A model generated the notes under the pieces. It saw only the letters and a program-made list of their open reading frames with translations, was not told the DNA's origin and ran no database searches. A program made the position numbers and the translations under genes. A DNA stretch of 9,923 nucleotides from positions 80,162-90,084 of the forward strand of contig NVWT02000006.1 of the NCBI GenBank assembly GCA_002733735.2, given 5' to 3'. Below are positions 1 to 5,567 of this stretch, piece after piece. Position 1 is the first letter of the stretch. Every line of letters begins with the position of its first letter. Origin of the DNA: Robiginitomaculum sp. Lineage in GTDB: Bacteria; Pseudomonadota; Alphaproteobacteria; Caulobacterales; Maricaulaceae.

Positions 1-521
1 GCACCAATGACCACAACCTTGGTTCCGGCATCGCAAACCGCCGCTAACTCGTTTAATTGCTCAAACAATCCATGGCCGCGCATACCAGATTCTATCAAAA
101 TAAGATTTGGCGTATTCTCGTCATGATAATGCTCAATAGCCGCCGGCAACCCCCCCATTGAAATGGTGGTTTGCGCCCGCGACAGGCGCCGATCAGCACT
201 TGCGCGCTCAATTAGTTGGGCAGTATCAGGGCGTTCACAAAATGCGGCAATGGAAATTCTTGGTACAGGAGACAGGGTTTCATCAGCATCGCTGTATTCA
301 TCTTCTACTGGCGCAATATAAGCTGGAGGCGCCATTGGTTTAGACATTTGCTCCAATGGTGGCAAATTATCCATTGCTGAATGCCTGGACATAGCCGAAG
401 CGCCAAATACAGTACCCGGATCACTATCCATGACTTCATCGGGGCCATTTTCCCACTCATTTGGCACAGCAAATGCGTCAGCCGGATCAAAAGGGTCAAT
501 AGGTTTGCTATCTTGGCTCAT
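1..521 (-). CDS. cpaE: CpaE, Tad pilus assembly protein, N-terminal part (runs off left edge)
   Basis: Only the first 173 codons are present; the gene leaves the window at base 1. CpaE/TadZ proteins are MinD/ParA-like ATPases that place the Tad secretion machine at the cell pole; the ATPase domain would lie outside the window. Visible here are an acidic, proline- and methionine-containing linker (about residues 1-85) and then a receiver-like domain (about 88-173) with the strands RISIAAF, NLILIES and KVVVIG. In the NLILIES strand Glu144 sits where a true receiver has its phospho-acceptor Asp, so this is probably a non-phosphorylated pseudo-receiver, as is usual for CpaE. The ATG at 521 is preceded in frame directly by TAA, so the protein cannot start earlier. 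There is only a weak ribosome site. It follows cpaD in the same operon. The call rests on domain pattern and gene order. Confidence 0.88.
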   Translation of the reverse strand, partial: MSQDSKPIDPFDPADAFAVPNEWENGPDEVMDSDPGTVFGASAMSRHSAMDNLPPLEQMSKPMAPPAYIAPVEDEYSDADETLSPVPRISIAAFCERPDTAQLIERASADRRLSRAQTTISMGGLPAAIEHYHDENTPNLILIESGMRGHGLFEQLNELAAVCDAGTKVVVIG

Positions 522-565
522 TTACTTAATTCCGATTTCTTCGGTGTTGTGTTCATTTTTTTCAT
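518..565 (-). CDS. possible 15-codon coupling ORF between cpaD and cpaE
   Basis: A short open frame, MKKMNTTPKKSELSK, begins one base after the cpaD stop (TAA then ATG) and ends with a TGA that overlaps the cpaE ATG (ATGA). It has no similarity I recognise. Its position suggests that a ribosome finishing cpaD could reinitiate, read 15 codons and hand over to cpaE, which itself has a poor ribosome site. It may simply be chance open sequence in a 44-base spacer. Confidence 0.25.
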   Translation of the reverse strand: MKKMNTTPKKSELSK

Positions 566-1246
566 TTAGTCAACAGCATCACTAACCGAGGCTTCTTCAT
601 CGGAAGTACGTTCAACTCCGGTGGTTTCGCCTAAGATATATTTTTCATAGGTAACTATTCTACGCTCGGCAATTGTTGTACCCATGGCCTTTGGATCAAC
701 TAGATCATAAGGGTCAGCAATCATCGCCGCCATATTGGCCGTAACAGCACAACCAAAGTTAACTGAGGGTTTGTTGCTAAAATTCAACGCCAAATTTTGT
801 TGCGAAGCATTGCAGTTTTTAGCTGTAGCAATATATTTGCGAAAGCTAAGAATTACTGGTGGCTTGTTTTGGCCATCAGCACGGTAATTGCCGCCGGCAA
901 TTTGCTGCCAAGCCAATCCTTCTGCGTATAGTATTTCTCTGGTCTGCGCTGCTGCCGTAACTGCAATATTTGCATTTTTTGAACTATCCGGAATTGATAG
1001 ACCAATCGGCCCATGACCTTTATTACGCCAATTATGCACGAAGCCTTTAATGGCAGCTTTTTGTGTAAGAGAAAGCCCACTATCGTTGCGATCCAGTACC
1101 AAATGCAATCTCTCGCTAGTTTCTGTTACAGAAACTTTGTGCCTGTCACCGGGTAATTTCCAAGCCATTGCAGGCTCATTAACAGCACAAGCCCCAACAA
1201 CAGACAAAGCAAGCAGCAAAACCAAACCAGTATAAAATTTATTCAT
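566..1246 (-). CDS. cpaD: CpaD, Tad pilus assembly lipoprotein
   Basis: 226 residues from the chosen start. CpaD is an outer-membrane-associated lipoprotein that works with the CpaC secretin during Flp pilus export. The N-terminus is a lipoprotein signal: MNKF, a hydrophobic stretch (about 5-18) and a lipobox VGAC with Cys20 as the probable lipidated residue. The family hallmark is near the C-terminus: NFGC (163-166) followed by ADPYDLV (177-183). Length is normal for the family. An ATG three codons upstream (1255) is in frame, but AGGAG at 1256-1260 abuts it with no spacing, whereas the ATG at 1246 is 9 nt downstream of AGGAG; I therefore start at 1246. It lies 12 bp after the cpaC stop, and the ribosome site overlaps that stop codon, suggesting coupled translation. 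The last 20 residues are acidic and look disordered. Confidence 0.9.
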   Translation of the reverse strand: MNKFYTGLVLLLALSVVGACAVNEPAMAWKLPGDRHKVSVTETSERLHLVLDRNDSGLSLTQKAAIKGFVHNWRNKGHGPIGLSIPDSSKNANIAVTAAAQTREILYAEGLAWQQIAGGNYRADGQNKPPVILSFRKYIATAKNCNASQQNLALNFSNKPSVNFGCAVTANMAAMIADPYDLVDPKAMGTTIAERRIVTYEKYILGETTGVERTSDEEASVSDAVD

Positions 1247-1255
1247 TACTTGCAT

Positions 1256-1260
1256 CTCCT
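1256..1260 (-). promoter_or_regulatory. ribosome binding site deciding the cpaD start
   Basis: AGGAG overlaps the TAG stop of cpaC. It is 9 nt from the ATG at 1246 but directly touches the in-frame ATG at 1255, so the downstream start is preferred. Confidence 0.7.
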
Positions 1261-2746
1261 AATCCAAACTATAACCAACTGGGCCGTTCCAGCTTTGACC
1301 GCTGGTATCGGCACCTGGCGCGCGATAAACGTCATTAAGCCGGCCTAATAAAATTGCTGAGAAGTCTGAGGCAATTCGCAAACCATCTGCCGGAGTTGCC
1401 AAGTTTTGCGGGTGAGTTGGATCAACCAGATACGGCGTAACAACTATTACCAGCTCGGTTTCATCATTAACAAAGTCCCGTGAGCGAAACAAAGCGCCCA
1501 GTATGGGAATATCTTTGGCACCGGGAACGCCCTCTAATGCCTGTTTGGTTTGTTGCTGGATCAAGCCGGCAATTACCATTGAGCCACCAGAGGGTAATTC
1601 TACGGTTGTTTCTGCGCGTCTGACTTTTAGCGCCGGTAAGGTCAACCCTTCAATATTACCAACGACTTGCCCGTTATCATCAATTATTGGCTGCGAGGCC
1701 AAAATCAAAGCACCCTGATTGGATAGCTCGGACACTTCGGTTGATAAACGCAATGAAATACGTCCCTCACTAACCACTAAGGGAGTAAAGCCCAATGCAA
1801 CACCAAATTTCTTATACTCTATAGTAATATTGCCATTTCGGTCACGGCCAGTTGGCACAGGAAACTCGCCGCCAGCCAAGAAATTAGCCGATTCGCCGGT
1901 AATTGCCGTTAAATTTGGTTCGGCCAGTGTTCGTATTAAACCAACTCTCTCTAATGCCCTTATGCCACTAGCGATGCTTGAAAGACCTCTGGCTCCAGCA
2001 ATCGGGTTAGTATAGCCCAAACCTATTGTCGGCGAAGATCCGGCTAGAAATCTTCCGGCCAATGAAAATTGTGCCGGGTTTACTAGATTAAACGATACTT
2101 CGCCTATTCGCCCAGCCACAGCAAGATCCATACCTAACTGCTTGGTCAATGTACGCTGCATCTCTACAATACGCACCTTTAACATTACCTGATCTTTTCC
2201 AGTTATGCTAAGCATGGAAATGACGTTTTCCGGATCATCAACAAATGTTCTGGCGATTTTAATCGCTTGCGCAGCCTGACCAGCATTCGGTGTCATACCG
2301 GACAAAATCACGCTTTCACGCAAGGCTTCTACTTGAATACGGCTTTGCGGCAGCAACCTTGCCAATGTATCGGAAAGGCCGCGCACGTCTTCAGCAACTG
2401 TAATTTCCAAATTAAGTAATTGTGTGCCATCAGCCTTAAAGAAAAATACATTGGCCTGTCCAACCTGTATCCCCAAAATATAAACCCGTCTTGGAGTGCG
2501 GATCACCGCATCAACTATTTCAGGGTTGGACACCAATACATCACGGGCATCGGCTGGTAACTCTATTACTGCGGCTTTGTTGAGAGAAAGCGCCAAGGTT
2601 TTTGAAACCGGGCCATCGCCGCCACTACTGATTTTCACCTGCATCAAATTAGCTTCATTGGCCAATGCTGCCGGTGACATCATCAAACAGATAGCAACAA
2701 AAAGGCTGCCAATTAGAGCTAATGTTTTCTTCAAAACGATATTCAT
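1259..2746 (-). CDS. cpaC: CpaC, Tad pilus outer-membrane secretin
   Basis: 495 residues. CpaC/RcpA forms the ring-shaped outer-membrane channel for the Flp pilus. Visible order: signal peptide about 1-29 (hydrophobic core, probable cut after PAALA), a pilus-secretin N-terminal domain about 48-118 (AAVIELPADARDVLVSNPEI...), a BON-like segment about 125-185 (SRIQVEALRESVILSG), then the secretin core about 265-445. The core contains LAEPNLTAITGESANFLAGG (275-293) and the family-typical VPGAKDIPILGALF (407-420) leading to ELVIVVTPYLV (431-441). A C-terminal tail of about 50 residues follows. The ATG overlaps the cpaB stop as ATGA, and AGGTAGG sits 6 nt upstream, so the start is well supported. 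Its N-terminal domain resembles the separate gene at 5111-5554. Confidence 0.95.
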   Translation of the reverse strand: MNIVLKKTLALIGSLFVAICLMMSPAALANEANLMQVKISSGGDGPVSKTLALSLNKAAVIELPADARDVLVSNPEIVDAVIRTPRRVYILGIQVGQANVFFFKADGTQLLNLEITVAEDVRGLSDTLARLLPQSRIQVEALRESVILSGMTPNAGQAAQAIKIARTFVDDPENVISMLSITGKDQVMLKVRIVEMQRTLTKQLGMDLAVAGRIGEVSFNLVNPAQFSLAGRFLAGSSPTIGLGYTNPIAGARGLSSIASGIRALERVGLIRTLAEPNLTAITGESANFLAGGEFPVPTGRDRNGNITIEYKKFGVALGFTPLVVSEGRISLRLSTEVSELSNQGALILASQPIIDDNGQVVGNIEGLTLPALKVRRAETTVELPSGGSMVIAGLIQQQTKQALEGVPGAKDIPILGALFRSRDFVNDETELVIVVTPYLVDPTHPQNLATPADGLRIASDFSAILLGRLNDVYRAPGADTSGQSWNGPVGYSLD

Positions 2747-3564
2747 TGAGTGCCTACCTGCGAAGCTACACCATATTTGTAAATTTTAATTTGGGATTGC
2801 GTTGCGCTATTAAATCCAGTGGATCTAGAGCTGCCTTGTGCATTGATACCGACATCTGAAATGCTGCGCAAAGCCAATGAAATATCACCCGAAGCATCTG
2901 CTCTGGCCAATAATTCCACATCAGCTCCATTTAATTCCAGCGTTGCAGTGGAACCCAACACCACTTGTTCATCGTCAATCTCACGATATGTTTGATCAAT
3001 TGCCAATACCCGAACATTTTCAAATACAGTCTGGCTAGTGAAAACGGTTTTAACCACGTTATTTTCGATGATATCCAGCTCTCTGGTCAATATTATATCC
3101 ACATTGTCATTAGGCAGAATAAAACCACCGGCTCCGGTTTCTTCGGATATTTCAACAGAAACCGCTCGCATTCCCGGTGACAAAACCGCCGCCATAAATC
3201 CGGCACTTCCAGAATTGATCAATTTACGGCTTGTTATCGGTTCATTCGACATCAATTTTACTCTGGCGATCGCCCCAGCATAATCCTCTAATGCTTTTGG
3301 ATTGTCCTCTTGGGTCAAATAACTTTTATTCATCGCCTTTTTCGGCCATTCCGTCCATTCAAGGTGCGATGTGGAGATCCTTTGTCCAACTTCGATGTCG
3401 GAGCTGGCAACCAGGATCAATTCCACCGGTTCAGAGATAATTGTCGGCTCGATTGTCACCGAACTTGTTACCTCTTGCCCAGATGAGATACCCCGAACCA
3501 GAAATGCCGCGGCAATCGCGGCAATCGCGGCAATCAACAATACTGCAATTTTTGCTATACTCAC
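2743..3564 (-). CDS. cpaB: CpaB, Tad pilus assembly protein with SAF domain
   Basis: 273 residues from the chosen start. CpaB/RcpC is an inner-membrane-anchored periplasmic protein of the Flp pilus apparatus, thought to support the CpaC secretin. There is one N-terminal membrane segment (about 3-22, rich in IAA repeats). A SAF domain follows (about 49-118: ILVASSDIEVGQRIS to EPITSRKL). The RcpC/CpaB core comes next, with PGMRAVSVEI (130-139), GFILPNDNVDII (147-158) and TLELNGADVELLARA (208-222). The longest frame begins at GTG 3573, but AGGAG overlaps that codon; GTG at 3564 lies 8 nt after AGGAG and is the better start. It is probably the first gene of the cpaB-C-D-E coupled block, 108 bases after cpaA. 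A triple 9-bp repeat codes part of the membrane segment. Confidence 0.92.
   Translation of the reverse strand: MSIAKIAVLLIAAIAAIAAAFLVRGISSGQEVTSSVTIEPTIISEPVELILVASSDIEVGQRISTSHLEWTEWPKKAMNKSYLTQEDNPKALEDYAGAIARVKLMSNEPITSRKLINSGSAGFMAAVLSPGMRAVSVEISEETGAGGFILPNDNVDIILTRELDIIENNVVKTVFTSQTVFENVRVLAIDQTYREIDDEQVVLGSTATLELNGADVELLARADASGDISLALRSISDVGINAQGSSRSTGFNSATQSQIKIYKYGVASQVGTQ
3509..3535. repeat. three perfect tandem copies of a 9-bp unit inside cpaB
   Basis: GCGGCAATC occurs three times in a row on the plus strand. On the coding strand this gives repeated Ile-Ala-Ala in the membrane anchor of CpaB. Because the unit is three codons, copy-number slippage would lengthen or shorten the membrane helix without breaking the frame. 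Confidence 0.9.
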
Positions 3565-3572
3565 TAAAATCA

Positions 3573-3577
3573 CTCCT
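3573..3577 (-). promoter_or_regulatory. ribosome binding site deciding the cpaB start
   Basis: AGGAG (within GGTAGGAG) runs into the first possible GTG (3573-3571) and is 8 nt from the second GTG (3564-3562), favouring the second. Confidence 0.65.
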
Positions 3578-3635
3578 ACCGCAAGGCTGCGCTATTACAA
3601 GTGATTCAAACTAGCAAAATCATGGTTAACAAAAC

Positions 3636-3653
3636 CCTTTCGCAAGGCAAAGG
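3636..3653 (-). terminator. weak terminator-like hairpin after cpaA
   Basis: Read on the minus strand, CCTTT pairs with AAAGG across an 8-nt loop and is followed by GTTTTGTT. The stem has only five pairs, three of them A-T, so it may at most weaken read-through from cpaA into cpaB. It lies 20 bases after the cpaA stop. Confidence 0.25.
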
Positions 3654-3672
3654 ATTTACGATTTTGTCAATT

Positions 3673-4179
3673 TTATTGGGAAACTACCGACAAAAACAGT
3701 GCTGATTGTGGAAACATGTATAATGCGCCAGCACACAAGGCCACGCCATAAGGCACATCACCGCCCTTCTTCAACAGCGTAGCCAACCATTTTTGCGTAT
3801 AAAATACCGGCGGCATTGGCGTTTTACGGGCATATAACAAAAATACTGTCAAAAGCCCGCCAGCTAATGCACTAACTATTGTATAAGCAAGAACGTCTGG
3901 CCAGCCCATCCATAAAGCCGCCGCCGCAAAGAGCTTGGCATCACCGCCGCCTATCCAACCCAAAGCGAACATAATAATAGTAAGAAAAAGTGCGCCGAAA
4001 CCAACGGCTATATGCACACCAAATTCGGCCCAACTTAACCCGATTAAAGGCGCGGCCACCAAAAACAATCCAAGTAATGCCAATGAAATCCAGTTGGGAA
4101 TAGTCATTGAGGCAATATCTCGCCAAGCAGCAATTATCATCAATAAAGGAAAAACTAATAATACGACTGAGTTTACCAC
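3673..4179 (-). CDS. cpaA: CpaA, type IV prepilin peptidase (TadV-like)
   Basis: 168 residues from the GTG at 4179. An inner-membrane aspartic protease of the A24 family that removes the leader peptides of the Flp pilin and of the TadE-like pseudopilins in this window. The two catalytic aspartates of the family are visible: Asp21 in WRDIASMTIPNW, at the end of the first membrane segment, and Asp80 in GGGDAKLF. About five or six hydrophobic segments are present, and length matches the short TadV/CpaA type, which lacks the methyltransferase domain of PilD. The frame could start at TTG 4182, but AGGA at 4187-4190 is only 4 nt from it and 7 nt from GTG 4179, so the GTG is preferred. It is separated from the pilin gene by an unusually long repeat-bearing gap and may have its own promoter. 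Confidence 0.92.
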   Translation of the reverse strand: MVNSVVLLVFPLLMIIAAWRDIASMTIPNWISLALLGLFLVAAPLIGLSWAEFGVHIAVGFGALFLTIIMFALGWIGGGDAKLFAAAALWMGWPDVLAYTIVSALAGGLLTVFLLYARKTPMPPVFYTQKWLATLLKKGGDVPYGVALCAGALYMFPQSALFLSVVSQ

Positions 4180-4215
4180 CAACTTATCCTGCTCTTACAA
4201 ATGACTAAGTGTAAA

Positions 4216-4247
4216 ATAATGAAGCAATCATATTAACGACGGGTTGA
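4216..4247 (-). promoter_or_regulatory. candidate CtrA-type promoter of cpaA
   Basis: TTAA-N7-TTGA lies at 4233-4247 on the plus strand, one base off the CtrA consensus TTAA-N7-TTAA (which is its own reverse complement). On the minus strand a -10-like CATTAT (4221-4216) starts 11 nt after the box, exactly the spacing seen for the candidate pilin promoter. The implied start of transcription is near 4209, about 30 nt before the cpaA GTG. This is motif inference only. Confidence 0.35.
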
Positions 4248-4300
4248 TTACGGCAATAAATATTTTAGGCTCATGGGTGTATATTCTGCAATTTATCGCG

Positions 4301-4364
4301 CCCTCACCTCAACCTCTTTTTTTGTCCTACCCTCACCCCAACCCTCTCCCGAGCCGGGAGAGGG
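4301..4364. repeat. CCCTCACC-type intergenic repeat with 9-bp hairpin
   Basis: CCCTCACCTCAACCTCT (4301-4317) recurs imperfectly as CCCTCACCCCAACCCTCT (4330-4347). The second copy runs into a perfect inverted repeat, CCCTCTCCC (4342-4350) and GGGAGAGGG (4356-4364), around the loop GAGCC. Sequences of this CCCTCACCCCAACCCTCTCCC kind are dispersed intergenic repeats in many proteobacterial genomes. A run of seven or more T follows the first copy. Confidence 0.75.
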
Positions 4365-4453
4365 AGTCATGTTCGTGATGTTTTGATATTTCACCGCGAG
4401 ATAAGAGAACATACCATTTTGTAGAATATCGCTAACTAGGTGCGACTGCGCCT

Positions 4454-4479
4454 CGGCGACCATTCGCCGCCTTGTTTTT
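4454..4479 (+). terminator. plus-strand intrinsic-terminator-like hairpin with no obvious gene upstream
   Basis: CGGCGA (4454-4459) pairs perfectly with TCGCCG (4464-4469) across CCAT, followed by CC and TTGTTTTT (4472-4479). It resembles an intrinsic terminator on the plus strand. No plus-strand protein gene ends here, so it would end either an unannotated transcript or nothing. Confidence 0.35.
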
Positions 4480-4533
4480 AGTGATCGCATTTCCTAATCG
4501 CAAAACCGCACACACTTTTGCTTGGAAATGCTC
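4478..4533. repeat. palindromic alphaproteobacterial-type repeat, copy 1
   Basis: The element begins TTAGTGATCGCATTTC. It has outer arms GCATTTC (4487-4493) and GAAATGC (4525-4531) and inner arms GCAAAA (4500-4505) and TTTTGC (4516-4521), so it can fold as a nested hairpin. It is related along its length to the copy at 4592-4648. No protein is supported here. A short hairpin, TGCTCGCG with CGTGAGCA (one G-T pair, loop TAGG), follows at 4529-4548. Confidence 0.75.
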
Positions 4534-4591
4534 GCGTAGGCGTGAGCAAAGCGAACTTGCCGCGAGACAAAATAATTGGCAAATGCTTATC

Positions 4592-4648
4592 TTAGTGGTC
4601 GCATTTGCTCACCACAAAACCGGTTCCCACTTTTGTTGGCAAATGCTC
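4592..4648. repeat. palindromic alphaproteobacterial-type repeat, copy 2
   Basis: The element begins TTAGTGGTCGCATTTG. It has outer arms GCATTTG (4601-4607) and CAAATGC (4640-4646) and inner arms ACAAAA (4614-4619) and TTTTGT (4631-4636), with AAACCGGTTCCCAC in the middle. From memory, elements with this AAACCGGTTCCCACTTTTG core are frequent between genes of Hyphomicrobiales and relatives. Where it differs from copy 1 in the arms, both sides change together. Its right end, TTGGCAAATGCT, also occurs alone at 4576-4587. Confidence 0.75.
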
Positions 4649-4660
4649 TTGCACAACAAA

Positions 4661-4687
4661 AGGCCGCCCTCAAATTGAGAGCGGCCT
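4661..4687 (-). terminator. intrinsic terminator of the flp pilin gene
   Basis: On the minus strand AGGCCGC (4687-4681) pairs with GCGGCCT (4667-4661). An inner CTC/GAG stem adds to it after a single mismatch, and TTTTGTTGT follows. It lies about 30 bases after the pilin stop codon. A strong terminator here separates the abundant pilin mRNA from cpaA and fits the idea that cpaA has its own promoter. Confidence 0.8.
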
Positions 4688-4717
4688 AAAGTTACTTTAA
4701 GGCAAGTGCCTAAAAGA

Positions 4718-4882
4718 CTATTCCATTGCTGTTGCAACTTCAGTAAACTTAGAAGCAGCATTTGTACCCAGCGCAGTAACAGCTGAAATGATCACAACAG
4801 CGATCAAAGCAGCAATTAGGCCATACTCGATGGCAGTTGCACCAGACTCATCATTCATAAAACGTGTAGCAAACTTTTTCAT
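4718..4882 (-). CDS. flp: Flp-family type IVb pilin (major Tad pilin)
   Basis: 54 residues: the structural subunit of the Tad pilus. A 14-residue leader, rich in Lys and Arg and ending NDESG, is followed by the mature N-terminus ATAIEYGLIAALIAVVII. Cleavage after Gly14, the Glu at mature position 5, the Tyr after it and the single hydrophobic helix are the Flp hallmarks. The mature protein is about 40 residues, normal for the family. CpaA encoded nearby is the likely processing enzyme. The frame is open to an ATG at 4927, but GGAG sits 7 nt before the ATG at 4882 and the resulting leader is of usual length, so 4882 is the start. It is flanked by its own terminator (4661-4687) and a candidate CtrA-type promoter, as expected for a highly expressed single-gene transcript. 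In Caulobacter the equivalent gene is pilA. Confidence 0.95.
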   Translation of the reverse strand: MKKFATRFMNDESGATAIEYGLIAALIAVVIISAVTALGTNAASKFTEVATAME

Positions 4883-4957
4883 TATTATTCTCCATTTATT
4901 GCTAGCGAAATGGTTCGCCAGGATCATTGCGATCCCGCTTGCACCGAACCTGTGATC

Positions 4958-4989
4958 AATATAGCCAGCAGCACTTAAAGGCAGGTTAT
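4958..4989 (-). promoter_or_regulatory. candidate CtrA-type promoter of the flp pilin gene
   Basis: TTAA-N7-TTAT at 4975-4989 (plus strand) differs by one base from the CtrA consensus TTAA-N7-TTAA. Reading the minus strand, a -10-like TATATT (4963-4958) begins 11 nt after the box, which places the box over the -35 region as in CtrA-activated promoters. Transcription would start near 4951 and leave about 70 nt of leader containing the small inverted repeat GGATC/GATCC (4921-4935). CtrA control of the pilin gene is known in Caulobacter; here it is inferred from the motif. A weaker TAAA-N7-TTAA (4999-5013) lies nearby in AT-rich sequence. Confidence 0.45.
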
Positions 4990-5110
4990 GAAGCGTGGTA
5001 AATTTTATATTAAATCAATCATAGCAAAATCTTTAGAGCAAATTTACTTTTCAGTAGCTATTTTTACATCGTCTTTTGACTTGCGCCGAAATAAATAAAA
5101 GAACCCTCTT

Positions 5111-5554
5111 ATGACCATAAAGAATATAATACTTATCTTCGTTTTCTTCTTATTAGCTACGCCAGCAATAGCCGAGCCATTTCAAGTAGCCGTGGATAAC
5201 GCCAAAATATTACGGCTATCACGACCAGCTGCTTCGGTAATAATAGGTAATCCGGCAATTGCTGATGCTATTGTGCATAATGGTAAGATGCTGTTCATTA
5301 CCGGAAAGACTTTTGGCTCAACAAATTTTATCGCCATTGATAGTGACGGCAAGACGATAATAAATCGCAGCCTGCAAGTCTTACCTGCTGACAATCGACT
5401 AACCTTACATCGCGGTGGCTATCAACGCAGCTATCTATGCGGTGATGGTTGTGAGCCGGTTCCAGGTATCGGTGATGATTCAGAGGCTTTTGACCGTATA
5501 ATGACTCAACGCAAAGAAAAAGCCGACGAAGGCACTTCTGCTGCTAGCGAATGA
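5111..5554 (+). CDS. exported pilus-assembly protein with a CpaC-like N-terminal domain only
   Basis: 147 residues. A signal peptide (1-21, probable cut after AIA) is followed by one domain (about 25-95) that resembles residues 53-118 of CpaC. The parallels run in the same order: NPAIADAIV against NPEIVDAVI, LFITGKTFGSTNFIAID against VYILGIQVGQANVFFFK, and INRSLQVL against LNLEITVA. This is the pilus-secretin N-terminal domain fold. After it come two cysteines (Cys110 and Cys114 in CGDGCEP) that could form a disulfide, and a charged tail. There is no secretin barrel. It probably sits in the periplasm and may contact the CpaC ring or the minor pilins, but no function is established. It is divergent from flp and lies 80 bases before tadE. 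The ribosome site is weak, so the start is the first ATG that keeps the signal peptide. Confidence 0.8.
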   Translation: MTIKNIILIFVFFLLATPAIAEPFQVAVDNAKILRLSRPAASVIIGNPAIADAIVHNGKMLFITGKTFGSTNFIAIDSDGKTIINRSLQVLPADNRLTLHRGGYQRSYLCGDGCEPVPGIGDDSEAFDRIMTQRKEKADEGTSAASE

Positions 5555-5567
5555 AGCCGCAAAACCC

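Noticed and set aside
1719..2015. Plus-strand open frames inside cpaC and other genes
   Set aside because: They lie antisense to strongly supported coding sequence and lack recognisable domains.
4293..4490. Minus-strand open frame of 65 codons (and an overlapping plus-strand one at 4472-4678)
   Set aside because: They run through the intergenic repeats and hairpins, have no ribosome site, and their composition follows the repeat sequence.
4478..4648. CRISPR array or insertion sequence
   Set aside because: Only two diverged palindromic copies with unequal spacing; no cas genes, no transposase and no target duplication.
4897..4915. Possible sigma-54 promoter for flp (TGGCGAACCATTTCGC on the minus strand)
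   Set aside because: The spacing between GG and GC is 11 bases; sigma-54 promoters require 10.
4883..4927. N-terminal extension of the pilin to the ATG at 4927
   Set aside because: GGAG is correctly spaced for the ATG at 4882, and the extension would spoil the usual short leader.
4999..5013. TAAA-N7-TTAA as a CtrA box for the gene at 5111
   Set aside because: One mismatch in very AT-rich sequence and no convincing -10 at the matching distance; kept only as a remark with the pilin promoter.
5076..5110. TTGACT as a -35 element for the gene at 5111
   Set aside because: No -10-like hexamer lies at a workable distance; the ATAAAT downstream is too close.
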